Assembly (NCBI GenBank): GCA_048268845.1
Contig: JBLWUQ010000007.1
Span: 1-64,000, forward strand
Source: Muriiphilus sp048268845
GTDB lineage: Bacteria; Pseudomonadota; Alphaproteobacteria; Rhodobacterales; Rhodobacteraceae
Reading direction: 5' to 3'
DNA: 64,000 nt
Shown: piece after piece, positions 13,814 through 21,777 of the stretch
Layout of the letters: every line of letters starts with the position of its first letter
Numbering within the stretch: the first letter of the stretch is position 1
The notes under the pieces: generated by a model
Seen by the model: only the letters and a program-made list of their open reading frames with translations
Told to the model about the DNA's origin: nothing
Databases searched by the model: none
Made by a program: the position numbers and the translations under genes

Positions 13814-15586
13814 ATGGCCCGATCCACTTCACGCCCCGCGCTGGCGAAGCTGCGCCGTTTCGTTCCGATCCTCGATTGGGGCAGGAGCTATGACCGCACC
13901 GCGCTGACATCTGACGGTGTTGCCGCGGTGATCGTCACCATCATGCTGATCCCGCAATCGCTGGCCTATGCGCTCTTGGCCGGTCTGCCGCCGGAGATGG
14001 GGCTCTATGCCTCGATCCTGCCGCTCATCGCCTATGCGGTGTTCGGCACGTCGCGCGCGCTTGCCGTCGGGCCGGTGGCGGTGGTGTCGCTGCTGACGGC
14101 CGCGGCCGTGGGCAACCTCGCGCTGCCGGGCAGTGCCGAATATATCGCCGCGGCGATCGCGCTGGCCTTTCTGTCGGGTCTGATGCTGCTGGCGATGGGG
14201 GTGTTCCGGCTGGGCTTCATCGCCAACTTCCTGTCGCACCCGGTGATCGCGGGGTTCATCACCGCCTCGGGGATCATCATCGCGGTGTCGCAGCTCAAGC
14301 ATATCCTCGGGATCGACGCGGGCGGTCATTCGCTGATCGCACTGGTCGGCTCGCTCGTCGCGCATCTGGACGAGACCAACCCGATCACGCTGGCCATCGG
14401 GGCAGGGGCGACGGGCTTTCTGTTCTGGGTGCGCAAGGGGCTGAAACCCGCGCTGATCCGGCTGGGCCTTCGCCCGCGCCTTGCCGACCTGCTGGCCAAG
14501 GCCGGGCCGGTCATGGCGGTGGTGGTGACGACGCTGATCTCGTTTGCCTTCGGGCTGGGCGCGCGCGGTGTCGCCATCGTCGGCGACGTGCCCTCGGGCC
14601 TGCCGCCCTTCACCGTGCCGAGCTTTGATCTGTCGCTGTGGTCGTCGCTGGCCGGATCGGCCTTCATCATCTCGATCATCGGTTTCGTCGAGTCGATCTC
14701 GGTCGCCCAGACCCTTGCCGCCAAGCGCCGCCAGCGCATCCAGCCGGATCAGGAGCTGGTCGGGCTGGGCACCGCCAACATCGCCTCGGCGCTGTCGGGC
14801 GGGTTTCCGGTGACGGGCGGGTTTTCGCGCTCGGTGGTCAATTTCGACGCCGGTGCCGCGACCCCCGCGGCCGGCGCGCTGACTGCCATCGGCATCACGC
14901 TGGCAGCATTGTTCCTGACGCCCTTGCTCTACTTCCTGCCCACGGCGACGCTGGCGGCCACGATCGTCGTCGCGGTGCTGAGCCTGGTCGATTTCTCGAT
15001 CCTCAAGCGCACCTGGGTCTATTCCAAGGCCGATTTCAGCGCGGTTGCCGCCACCATCGCGCTTACGCTGGGGCTGGGGGTCGAGGCCGGGGTGTCGGCG
15101 GGCGTGCTGCTGTCGATCCTGCTTTATCTCTACAAGACCTCGCGGCCGCACATCGCCGAGGTGGGTCTCGTTCCCGGCACCGAGCATTTTCGCAACATCG
15201 AACGCCACGACGTCCTGACCAACCCCGCGCTCGTGACGCTGCGGCTTGACGAGAACCTCTACTTCGCCAATGCCCGCTATATCGAGGATTACCTGCTCGA
15301 CCGCCTCCAGCGTGGCCAGCCGGTCAAACACCTCGTCCTGATGTGCTCGGCGGTGAACGTGATCGACCTCTCGGCGCTCGAAAGCCTCGAGGATGTCGAC
15401 CGGCGGCTTGTCGACATGGGCATCACGCTGCACCTGTCCGAGGTCAAGGGCCCGGTGATGGACCGGCTTCAGCGCACCCATTTCCTCGAGGCACTGTCGG
15501 GTCAGGTCTTTCTCAGCCAGTATCAGGCGATGCGGGCGCTGGCACCCGTGGACGAGGAGGGCGCGCCCCCGATCGCCGCGCAGTAG
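13814..15586 (+). CDS. SulP-family anion transporter with STAS domain
   Basis: 590 residues. The membrane part (about residues 25-420) has the SulP signature PQSLAYALLAGLPPEMGLYAS and FPVTGGFSRSVVN; the C-terminal STAS domain (about 445-560) includes LVLMCSAVNVIDLSALESLED. SulP proteins carry sulfate, bicarbonate or other anions. Following a sulfite-forming dioxygenase, it may move sulfate or sulfite, but SulP substrates cannot be read from sequence. ATG 13814 is chosen (AAGG 10 nt upstream); an in-frame start at 13745 would run through the hairpin. Confidence 0.92.
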   Translation: MARSTSRPALAKLRRFVPILDWGRSYDRTALTSDGVAAVIVTIMLIPQSLAYALLAGLPPEMGLYASILPLIAYAVFGTSRALAVGPVAVVSLLTAAAVGNLALPGSAEYIAAAIALAFLSGLMLLAMGVFRLGFIANFLSHPVIAGFITASGIIIAVSQLKHILGIDAGGHSLIALVGSLVAHLDETNPITLAIGAGATGFLFWVRKGLKPALIRLGLRPRLADLLAKAGPVMAVVVTTLISFAFGLGARGVAIVGDVPSGLPPFTVPSFDLSLWSSLAGSAFIISIIGFVESISVAQTLAAKRRQRIQPDQELVGLGTANIASALSGGFPVTGGFSRSVVNFDAGAATPAAGALTAIGITLAALFLTPLLYFLPTATLAATIVVAVLSLVDFSILKRTWVYSKADFSAVAATIALTLGLGVEAGVSAGVLLSILLYLYKTSRPHIAEVGLVPGTEHFRNIERHDVLTNPALVTLRLDENLYFANARYIEDYLLDRLQRGQPVKHLVLMCSAVNVIDLSALESLEDVDRRLVDMGITLHLSEVKGPVMDRLQRTHFLEALSGQVFLSQYQAMRALAPVDEEGAPPIAAQ

Positions 15587-15681
15587 ACGCAGCGTCAGGA
15601 AGGGCCAGCCTGCCCGCGCCGATTGCGCGCCCGGCGGTCGGCTGCTACGCCCTCGGGCGAACCCAATCGCGAGGACCTGAC

Positions 15682-16449
15682 ATGCAGATTTCCAAAGACA
15701 CCCCCATCGTCGTCTCGGGCGGCGCCTCGGGGCTTGGCGCGGCGGTTGCCCGCGCCTTCGCCGCAGCCGGCGCGCCGGTGGGCATTTTCGATCTGAACGA
15801 AGCGGCGGGCACGGCGCTTGCCGCCGAACTGGGCGGGGTCTTTGCCAGGGTCGATGTCTCGGACGCCGAAAGCGTGCAGGCGGGCTTCGCGAAAACCCGC
15901 GCCGCGATCGGACAGGAACGCGTGATGATGAACTGCGCCGGCATCGCGCCCGCGTCGAAAACCGTCGCCAAGGGCGCGCCCCACGACGCGGCGCTGTTCG
16001 CCAAGGTGATCGGCGTCAACCTAATCGGCAGCTTCAACTGCGCCTCGCAATCCGCCGCCGGCATGGTCGCGGCCGAGCCGCTCACCGCTTCGGGCGAGCG
16101 CGGCGTGATCATCTCGACCGCGTCGGTCGCGGCCTATGACGGACAGGTCGGCCAGGTCGCCTATGCGGCCTCGAAAGCGGCGATCGCCGGTATGACGCTG
16201 CCGATGGCGCGCGACCTCAGCCGCGACGGCGTGCGGGTGGCCACCATCGCGCCGGGCATCTTCCTGACGCCACTGCTTGAAAGCCTGCCGCAAGAGGTGC
16301 AGGACAGTCTTGCCGCCCAGGTGCCGTTTCCCTCGCGCCTCGGCGACCCGGCGGAATTTGCCGCGCTGGCGCGCCATATTGCCAAAAACGAGATGCTGAA
16401 CGGCGAGGTCATCCGCCTCGACGGCGCCATCCGCATGGCGCCGCGCTGA
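15682..16449 (+). CDS. Short-chain dehydrogenase, 3-hydroxyacyl-CoA dehydrogenase type II-like
   Basis: 255 residues. The NAD-binding motif VVSGGASGLGAAVARAF (10-26), FDLNEAAG (acidic residue selecting NAD), MNCAGIAPA, the catalytic Ser in IISTASVAAYDGQVGQ and YAASK (Tyr-x3-Lys) are all in place. The GQVGQ..YAASKAAI..MTLPMARDL region is that of HSD17B10/HADH2-like enzymes that oxidise 3-hydroxyacyl-CoA in fatty or branched amino acid breakdown. GAGGA precedes ATG 15682 by 6 nt. It probably has its own promoter and is closed by a hairpin at 16460. Confidence 0.88.
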   Translation: MQISKDTPIVVSGGASGLGAAVARAFAAAGAPVGIFDLNEAAGTALAAELGGVFARVDVSDAESVQAGFAKTRAAIGQERVMMNCAGIAPASKTVAKGAPHDAALFAKVIGVNLIGSFNCASQSAAGMVAAEPLTASGERGVIISTASVAAYDGQVGQVAYAASKAAIAGMTLPMARDLSRDGVRVATIAPGIFLTPLLESLPQEVQDSLAAQVPFPSRLGDPAEFAALARHIAKNEMLNGEVIRLDGAIRMAPR

Positions 16450-16459
16450 TCGCGCCAAA

Positions 16460-16495
16460 GCCTCCGGGGGCCGCCTTCGGGCGCGCCCCGGAGGC
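16460..16495 (+). terminator. Stem-loop terminator after the short-chain dehydrogenase
   Basis: Stem GCCTCCGGGG (16460-16469) with CCCCGGAGGC (16486-16495), 16-nt GC-rich loop, followed by AATAT and not a T-run. It ends 10 nt after the stop codon region and is likely a terminator. Confidence 0.6.
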
Positions 16496-16528
16496 AATAT
16501 GCGTAAAACTGGCGCTGTCCTGCCGATT

Positions 16529-16543
16529 GTAACCTTTCCTTAA
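16529..16543. promoter_or_regulatory. CtrA-box-like sequence (GTAA-N7-TTAA)
   Basis: GTAA (16529-16532), 7 nt, TTAA (16540-16543) differs by one base from the CtrA consensus TTAA-N7-TTAA. It is 51 bp before the first gene of the glycosyltransferase operon. The same form occurs upstream of ctrA at 55114. Confidence 0.35.
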
Positions 16544-16593
16544 TCCGAACCGGGTTCACTGGCTTCAGATCACGTCATCTGGAGGGACTCACC

Positions 16594-16896
16594 ATGGCAA
16601 ACAGGAAACTCGTCGCAATCGTCACCGCACTGATGCTGTCGGTTGGCGGGCAGGGCGCACATGCGGCCTATACGCTCAACCATCTCGTGCAGATCGAACA
16701 CTTGATCGTGGCCGGGCAATGGGAACAGCTTCGCGCCTTTCTCGCGGCCAACCCCTTCCTGCTCGACGGTGACGGGGCGCTCGCGACCGAACTGCGGCGC
16801 TTCCTGACCGAAAGCGCCGGTGGCACCATCGCGTCGATCGTCCCGGCGGCGCTGCCGCGGCTCGCCACGGTCGCAGCGGCAAAGGATTCCTACTGA
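16594..16896 (+). CDS. Small secreted protein of unknown function
   Basis: 100 residues with a signal peptide (MANRKLVAIVTALMLSVGGQ, then GAHA, cleaved near 24). The mature part is about 76 residues, mostly helical by composition (LVQIEHLIVAGQWEQLRAFLAANP), without cysteine. TGGAGGGA precedes the ATG. The stop lies 13 bp before the next gene, so it heads an operon with the two glycosyltransferase-like genes. I do not recognise the family. Confidence 0.75.
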   Translation: MANRKLVAIVTALMLSVGGQGAHAAYTLNHLVQIEHLIVAGQWEQLRAFLAANPFLLDGDGALATELRRFLTESAGGTIASIVPAALPRLATVAAAKDSY

Positions 16897-16909
16897 GGAG
16901 GCGGCGCAG

Positions 16910-17971
16910 ATGCCTGCCGCCTCGCCATCCAGCATTGCCTACGTTCTCGACCCGCGGTTCCCCGGTGGCACCTCGTCTGCGGTCTCAAGGGAGCTGCGGG
17001 TCGTGGCCGGGCTGGGCTTTCGGACTTCGGTCTTCGGGATTTCATCGTCGATGTTCAAGGGAAAGACCGTCGCCCCGGCCCTGGCCGAGGCGCTGGAGGA
17101 TCTCGGTCTCGATCTGATCTGGGACCCGGCGGTAATTGCCGCCGACCGGGTGATCCTGCACAACCCGGCGTTTCTGAAGTTCGATCAAGGGTTCGCACCG
17201 CGCATCGTCGCGCGAACGCTGCTGGTGGTGACGCATGAAAACCTGCTCCGCCCCGGCGGGGCGGAGGGGTTCGACATGGACGCCTGTCTTGGCCTGATCG
17301 ACCGGGCATCGCTGGCAACGGCCAAGTTTCTCGCGCCGATCTCGGTTGCGAACCGGGCGGGTGCCGATGCCTGGATCGAAGAACGCCGCGACTGGGGGCA
17401 TTGGCGGCTCTGGCCCGAGGACTGGTTCAACATCTGCGATTTCGACATCGTTGCGCCAACCGGCACCCCGCGCGACCGACGCGGACGCCATTCGCGCCCC
17501 GGCTATGAGAAGTTTCCCGACCTCGCGGCGATGGACGCCAGTTTTCCACCTACCGCCGCGACCAATCTCATCCTGGGCGCCGACAGCTTCCTGTCCGAGG
17601 CGCAGGGCCGGCCGCATTGGACCATGGTGCCGTTTCGGGGAATGGCGGTCGACGCGTTCTTCGCAGAGGTCGACTTCTACGTCTATTTCACCGCGCCGAC
17701 CTGGCGCGAAAGCTTTGGCCGCGTGATCGCCGAGGCGATCGCGGCAGGCAAACTGGTGATCACCGACCCCGAAACGGCGCGCAGCTTCGGCGGCGGGGTG
17801 ATCGGCGCGCGCCCTTCCGAGGTCGATCGGATCGTCGCGGACCACATCGCCAAGCCCAAACGGTATCAGGCGCGCGTCAAGCAGGCGCAACGCGACCTCG
17901 CGCGGTTCTCGGCGGCGCGTTTCGCCAAGATGTTCACAGCAGATTTCACCACAGGGGAGAAGGCGGCATGA
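16910..17971 (+). CDS. Glycosyltransferase-like protein (GT-B style)
   Basis: 353 residues. FPGGTSSAVSRELRVVAGLG near the N-terminus resembles the first strand-loop-helix of GT-B glycosyltransferases, and DFYVYFTAPTWRESFGRVIAEAIAAGKLVITD (residues about 260-290) carries the E-x7-E-like nucleotide-sugar binding region of GT4-type enzymes. No signal or membrane segment is seen. GAGGAG stands 9 nt before ATG 16910. Its stop overlaps the start of the next gene (ATGA). Donor and acceptor are unknown; the operon context suggests a surface glycan or protein glycosylation. Confidence 0.7.
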   Translation: MPAASPSSIAYVLDPRFPGGTSSAVSRELRVVAGLGFRTSVFGISSSMFKGKTVAPALAEALEDLGLDLIWDPAVIAADRVILHNPAFLKFDQGFAPRIVARTLLVVTHENLLRPGGAEGFDMDACLGLIDRASLATAKFLAPISVANRAGADAWIEERRDWGHWRLWPEDWFNICDFDIVAPTGTPRDRRGRHSRPGYEKFPDLAAMDASFPPTAATNLILGADSFLSEAQGRPHWTMVPFRGMAVDAFFAEVDFYVYFTAPTWRESFGRVIAEAIAAGKLVITDPETARSFGGGVIGARPSEVDRIVADHIAKPKRYQARVKQAQRDLARFSAARFAKMFTADFTTGEKAA

Positions 17972-20100
17972 TCTACGTCGATGCCGGTCAGCGCAACGAC
18001 CAGAGTTTCGAGGCCCGGCTGATCTTTGCCCAAAGCCTGCGGCAGGCCGGGATCGCGGCGGCGCTCGACGACCGGACGTTGCCCGACGACCTGAACCGCA
18101 ACCACAAATACGACCTTGCGACTCTGGCGGTGACCAGCGCGACAGTGCCGCCGCGCGGTGCGATCCTCCTCCTAGGTGCTGGCGACGTGTCGGACGCCAC
18201 CCTGTCGACCCTTCGCGGCTACGCGCTTGGACCCGACCGGCCGGTCATGGCGCTGGGCCGGTTCGACACCCGCCAGGCACGCCTTGGCGCCGGTGCGCGA
18301 CTCGCCTATGCCATCGGTCGCGAGCCGGAACTGCTCGATCTGGCCGAGCTTCAACCTGACCCGTTAATTGCCGGCGCCATCGCGCCACTTCTCGCGGCGC
18401 GCGACTTATCGTCTGGCACCGACAGGGAGTCCGCTCCGGCGAAAAGCCGACCTCGAGTTCTGGTGGTGCTACCCGGTGAACTCGCCGAAGATCCCGACAA
18501 CGCCGCTGCCCTGACCGAACTGGGGGCCAACCGGCAGATCTCTGCCGGACTTGTGACATCGGCCAATGGAAAAACCGCCGTCGCGGCCCGGCTCAACGGT
18601 CCCGGCACCCCAGGCCCTGTCTTCGCCTATGGCGAACTGCCGCCGGCCACGCTCGCGGAACGTGCCGACATCGTTGTCGTGCTGGGTGCGGGCTCCCCGG
18701 GCATGCGGATCGGTCAGCTTTGCGCCGAGCTCCTGGCGGCAGGTGGCGTGGTGATCGACGGAACCGATGCCGCCTCCCTCATGGCCGCAGGTGCGCCAAT
18801 CGTGCGCGGGCCGACGATGCTGGCGGCGCTGCCGGGCTTTTTCGAACACGAGATCCTGCCGCAGCTGGCGGCAATCCGCGCCGAAGTTCTGGCGAGCCCC
18901 TGGACTCGTCGAAACCGGCTCGATCCGCTGATTGCGCGCCTTCGTGACGTGTGTGCCCCTGCGACACACCGCCATGCGGCACAGGGTATCCCGCCTCCGT
19001 CGGGTGCGCCGCAGACGGTGTTTCTGCCCACCAACGGGGTCGGCCTCGGGCACGCCCAACGATGCGCCTTGATCGCGCAAGACATTCCGGCATCCGAGCC
19101 TGTAAGCTTCGCCGCCTTTCCCAGTTGCGTCGAACTCATCACGCGGCGTGGTTTCACCTGCCGTCCGCTGGTGCAGAAAAGCTCCGAGCATGCTGATCCT
19201 TTCGCCAACGACATCGTCAACTATCGGCGACTGAGCCGCTGGCTCGCGCCGGGCGACCGGTTGGTGTTCGACGGGGTCTTCGTATTCGATTCGATCTATC
19301 GCACCATCCAGGAGCACGACCTCGATGCGGTCTGGATCCGGCGCGGGCTCTGGCGCGCGCAACAGACCAACACGGCCGCGCTCGGACGTGAACACGCGTT
19401 CCGTCAGGTGATCGTGCCGGAAGAGGCGTTCGACGAGATCAACCAGCACTACTCGTTCGGTGCGCATATCCGCCACGTCGGCCCGATCGTCCAGCAGAGC
19501 CACGCCGGTGCTGCCCAGGTTCGAGCCACCCGGAAGGCGATCGCACGTCAATTCGGCCGTGGTTTTGACCGATTGGTCGTTTCGATGCTCGGCGGCGGCG
19601 TGGCCGCGGACCGTGGCCCGCAACTCCAGACCCTCGCCGCGTTGATCGAGGCCAGAACAGACACGCTACATCTGGTTGTGGTCTGGCCTGGCGCCCAGAT
19701 CGCACCGGGGATGATGCTCTGGAAAAATACCCGGGTCGTGCGCTCGCTCGAGGCGCTGAGTCTGGCACAAGCCGCCGACCTCGTTGTTTCCGCCGTCGGC
19801 TACAACTCGTTTCACGAGATTCTTTACCATCGCATCCCGACATTGTTCATTCCACAGACCGCCCCCTACATGGACGATCAGGAGCGCCGTGCCCGGGCCG
19901 CTGCCGACCGAGGTCTGGCCGAGATCGTTTTACCCGAGGATCTTGTCATGCTGCAGCGCCGGGTTGGCGCATTGCTCGCGGAGGGCGGCACCGATGCGCT
20001 GCGCCGATCCTTGGCCGACGTGGTCCTGCCCCGACCCGGAAATGCCGCCGCTGCCGCCCATATCGCAGGAGAACCCGATGAAACGCGACGACTGGCTTGA
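17968..20100 (+). CDS. Large bimodular protein with MurG-like (GT28) C-terminal domain
   Basis: 710 residues. The C-terminal half begins with TVFLPTNGVGLGHAQRCALI, like the glycine-rich first loop of MurG, and ends with AVGYNSFHEILYHRIPTLFI and PYMDDQERRA, the donor-binding part of GT28 enzymes. The first half (residues 1 to about 340) has Rossmann-like stretches (RPRVLVVLPGELAEDP, ADIVVVLGAGSPGMRIG, GGVVIDGTDA) that look like a second GT-B or related fold, which I cannot name. The ATG overlaps the previous stop by 4 nt. It is predicted cytoplasmic. The role is unknown beyond a likely sugar transfer. Confidence 0.7.
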   Translation: MIYVDAGQRNDQSFEARLIFAQSLRQAGIAAALDDRTLPDDLNRNHKYDLATLAVTSATVPPRGAILLLGAGDVSDATLSTLRGYALGPDRPVMALGRFDTRQARLGAGARLAYAIGREPELLDLAELQPDPLIAGAIAPLLAARDLSSGTDRESAPAKSRPRVLVVLPGELAEDPDNAAALTELGANRQISAGLVTSANGKTAVAARLNGPGTPGPVFAYGELPPATLAERADIVVVLGAGSPGMRIGQLCAELLAAGGVVIDGTDAASLMAAGAPIVRGPTMLAALPGFFEHEILPQLAAIRAEVLASPWTRRNRLDPLIARLRDVCAPATHRHAAQGIPPPSGAPQTVFLPTNGVGLGHAQRCALIAQDIPASEPVSFAAFPSCVELITRRGFTCRPLVQKSSEHADPFANDIVNYRRLSRWLAPGDRLVFDGVFVFDSIYRTIQEHDLDAVWIRRGLWRAQQTNTAALGREHAFRQVIVPEEAFDEINQHYSFGAHIRHVGPIVQQSHAGAAQVRATRKAIARQFGRGFDRLVVSMLGGGVAADRGPQLQTLAALIEARTDTLHLVVVWPGAQIAPGMMLWKNTRVVRSLEALSLAQAADLVVSAVGYNSFHEILYHRIPTLFIPQTAPYMDDQERRARAAADRGLAEIVLPEDLVMLQRRVGALLAEGGTDALRRSLADVVLPRPGNAAAAAHIAGEPDETRRLA

Positions 20101-20620
20101 GATCATGAACCGCCTTTCGGTGGGTTCCATTCCCGAATTCGACGCGACGGGTGGAGACGGTTTCGGGCAGGTCCGCGACCCCGCAGGCTCTGGTGGTCGG
20201 AAAAAAATGTTACCGGCAGTCGCGTTTGTCCACGCACCTGATTTGCGCCCGCTGGGAAACACATCTGTGGCCCCATCCAAATGCGAAAGCCATCTGGACG
20301 ATATTGCCGCGCCACCAACGACGTCGCGGCTTTGGCCGTTCGAAGGTCAGGGCGAAGCGCGCTTCGGTTTGCGCGTGCGATCAGCGCCGGCTGATGTCCG
20401 CCCTGTGGCAGCGCGTCTCGCTGCCGCTGCCGCAGATCGAAACACCGTCCCCGTCATCCTCAGCCATGTCCACCGAAGTGGCTTTGAACACCTCGGCTTT
20501 CGCGTGGAGCGGATTCATGCAGGCACAGATGCCGAAGAGAAGGCGCAGGAGGATGAACTCAAGGCTTTCTGGGATCTGGCCGTTGTCGTCGATTTCGAAG
20601 ACGTCGGGGGACTATGTTAG
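20078..20620 (+). CDS. Hypothetical protein, last gene of the glycosyltransferase operon
   Basis: 180 residues, starting inside the end of the previous gene (23-nt overlap) with an excellent ribosome site (CAGGAG 6 nt before ATG). The N-terminus (MKRDDWLEIMNRLSVGSIPEF) is charged; a central stretch RSAPADVRPVAARLAAAAADR and VPVILSHVHRSGFEHLGFRVER suggests an alpha/beta domain. No signal peptide or membrane helix. I do not recognise the family. Base composition after about 20150 seems slightly lower in GC than in its neighbours. Confidence 0.6.
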   Translation: MKRDDWLEIMNRLSVGSIPEFDATGGDGFGQVRDPAGSGGRKKMLPAVAFVHAPDLRPLGNTSVAPSKCESHLDDIAAPPTTSRLWPFEGQGEARFGLRVRSAPADVRPVAARLAAAAADRNTVPVILSHVHRSGFEHLGFRVERIHAGTDAEEKAQEDELKAFWDLAVVVDFEDVGGLC

Positions 20621-20770
20621 GATTACAAAGCATTGGAGTCGAATTGCCCCAACCGCTCTGTTGGCGAGGCCGAAAGCCAACCCAAAGCGGGTCAGAACGA
20701 GAGGTTCACCCCGAACTGATCGCGTCCCGGTCCCGAGTAACCATCTCCAGACCCGAAAAAATCGCGATCG

Positions 20771-20784
20771 TAACGCCGGCGTTA
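20771..20784. other. 14-bp palindrome between operon end and glk
   Basis: TAACGCCGGCGTTA is a perfect palindrome in the 186-bp gap between the convergent genes ending at 20620 and 20807. It could be a protein-binding site or a weak hairpin. Nothing else is evident in this gap. Confidence 0.3.
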
Positions 20785-20806
20785 ACGCTGCGGATTGGGT
20801 TTTCGT

Positions 20807-21775
20807 CTAAAGATTGGCCAGATGATACGCGCACCCGGTGAGCGCGGCGTAATCATCCTCGATGACAGTGACGGAGAAATTCTTCATGAAACCTGCAAAC
20901 CGGCCCTTGTCGCGCATCGCGTCGCCATAGCCCATTTGCACAAGCCAGGGGGTGACCGCGCGCGCGACGCCACCCACCAGGTAGACGCCGCCGAAGGGCA
21001 GGTGGATCAGCGACAGATTGCCGGTGACGGTGCCAAGAATGCGCACGAAGAACCGGATCGTGTCGAGCGCGATCGCGTCGGTGCCCATTTCCGCGGCCTG
21101 GATGATCTGCGCTGCGGACAACTCGGCCGGGGTGCCGGCGCGGCTGGCGAGCCACGCGTGGACATGGCTGAGCCCGCGGCCGGACAATACGTCCTCGACG
21201 GCGGGAAAGCCGTGTGCGGTCTCAAGGTGATGGCACAGTTCCAGTTCGTCCGCGGTGCGGATCGGCAGGTTGGCATGACCGGCCTCGGCGGGCGGCACGA
21301 ACCGTCCACCGGGTGTTTCGTAGACCGGGGCGCAGTTGAAGCCGGTGCCGATACCGATCACCAGACGGGCTGCACCCGGACGTGCCTCGGGTCCGTCGAC
21401 GATGCGGCGCAGCAAGCGTTCGGGCAGATGGCCAAGCGCGTAGCCCTGCGCCTGCAGGTCGTTGAGAACCGATACCTTCTCGGCCCTTGCCGCCCGCGCA
21501 ATGGTGTCATGGTCGATGATCCAGTCGAGGTTGGTCAGCGTCGCCACCCCGTCGCGCACCGGCCCGGCCGCCGCGACGCAGGCGCCGGCACAGTCGGGGT
21601 CGCCTTCCTCGGCCAGATAGGCGGTGAGAACGGTCTCGAGCCCGGAATGCTCGGCATTGCGGTAGCGCCGGATGCTGTCGGGCAACAGTCGCGTTCCCTC
21701 GGCCAGCGCCACGCGGGTATTGGTGCCGCCGATGTCGGCCAGCAGCGAATAGACGTTGGCGGGGCGCGCGGACAT
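20807..21775 (-). CDS. glk: Glucokinase
   Basis: 322 residues of the bacterial glucokinase (Glk/ROK-related, ASKHA fold) family. LLADIGGTNTRVALAEG is the ATP-phosphate loop; TNLDWIIDHDTI contains the catalytic aspartate, FNCAPVYETPGG and PAEAGHANLPIR are further family blocks. It phosphorylates glucose released by the neighbouring beta- and alpha-glucosidases. Its start is 2 nt from the stop of the beta-glucosidase gene, so both belong to the aglR-bglA-glk unit. Confidence 0.93.
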   Translation of the reverse strand: MSARPANVYSLLADIGGTNTRVALAEGTRLLPDSIRRYRNAEHSGLETVLTAYLAEEGDPDCAGACVAAAGPVRDGVATLTNLDWIIDHDTIARAARAEKVSVLNDLQAQGYALGHLPERLLRRIVDGPEARPGAARLVIGIGTGFNCAPVYETPGGRFVPPAEAGHANLPIRTADELELCHHLETAHGFPAVEDVLSGRGLSHVHAWLASRAGTPAELSAAQIIQAAEMGTDAIALDTIRFFVRILGTVTGNLSLIHLPFGGVYLVGGVARAVTPWLVQMGYGDAMRDKGRFAGFMKNFSVTVIEDDYAALTGCAYHLANL

Positions 21776-21777
21776 TG

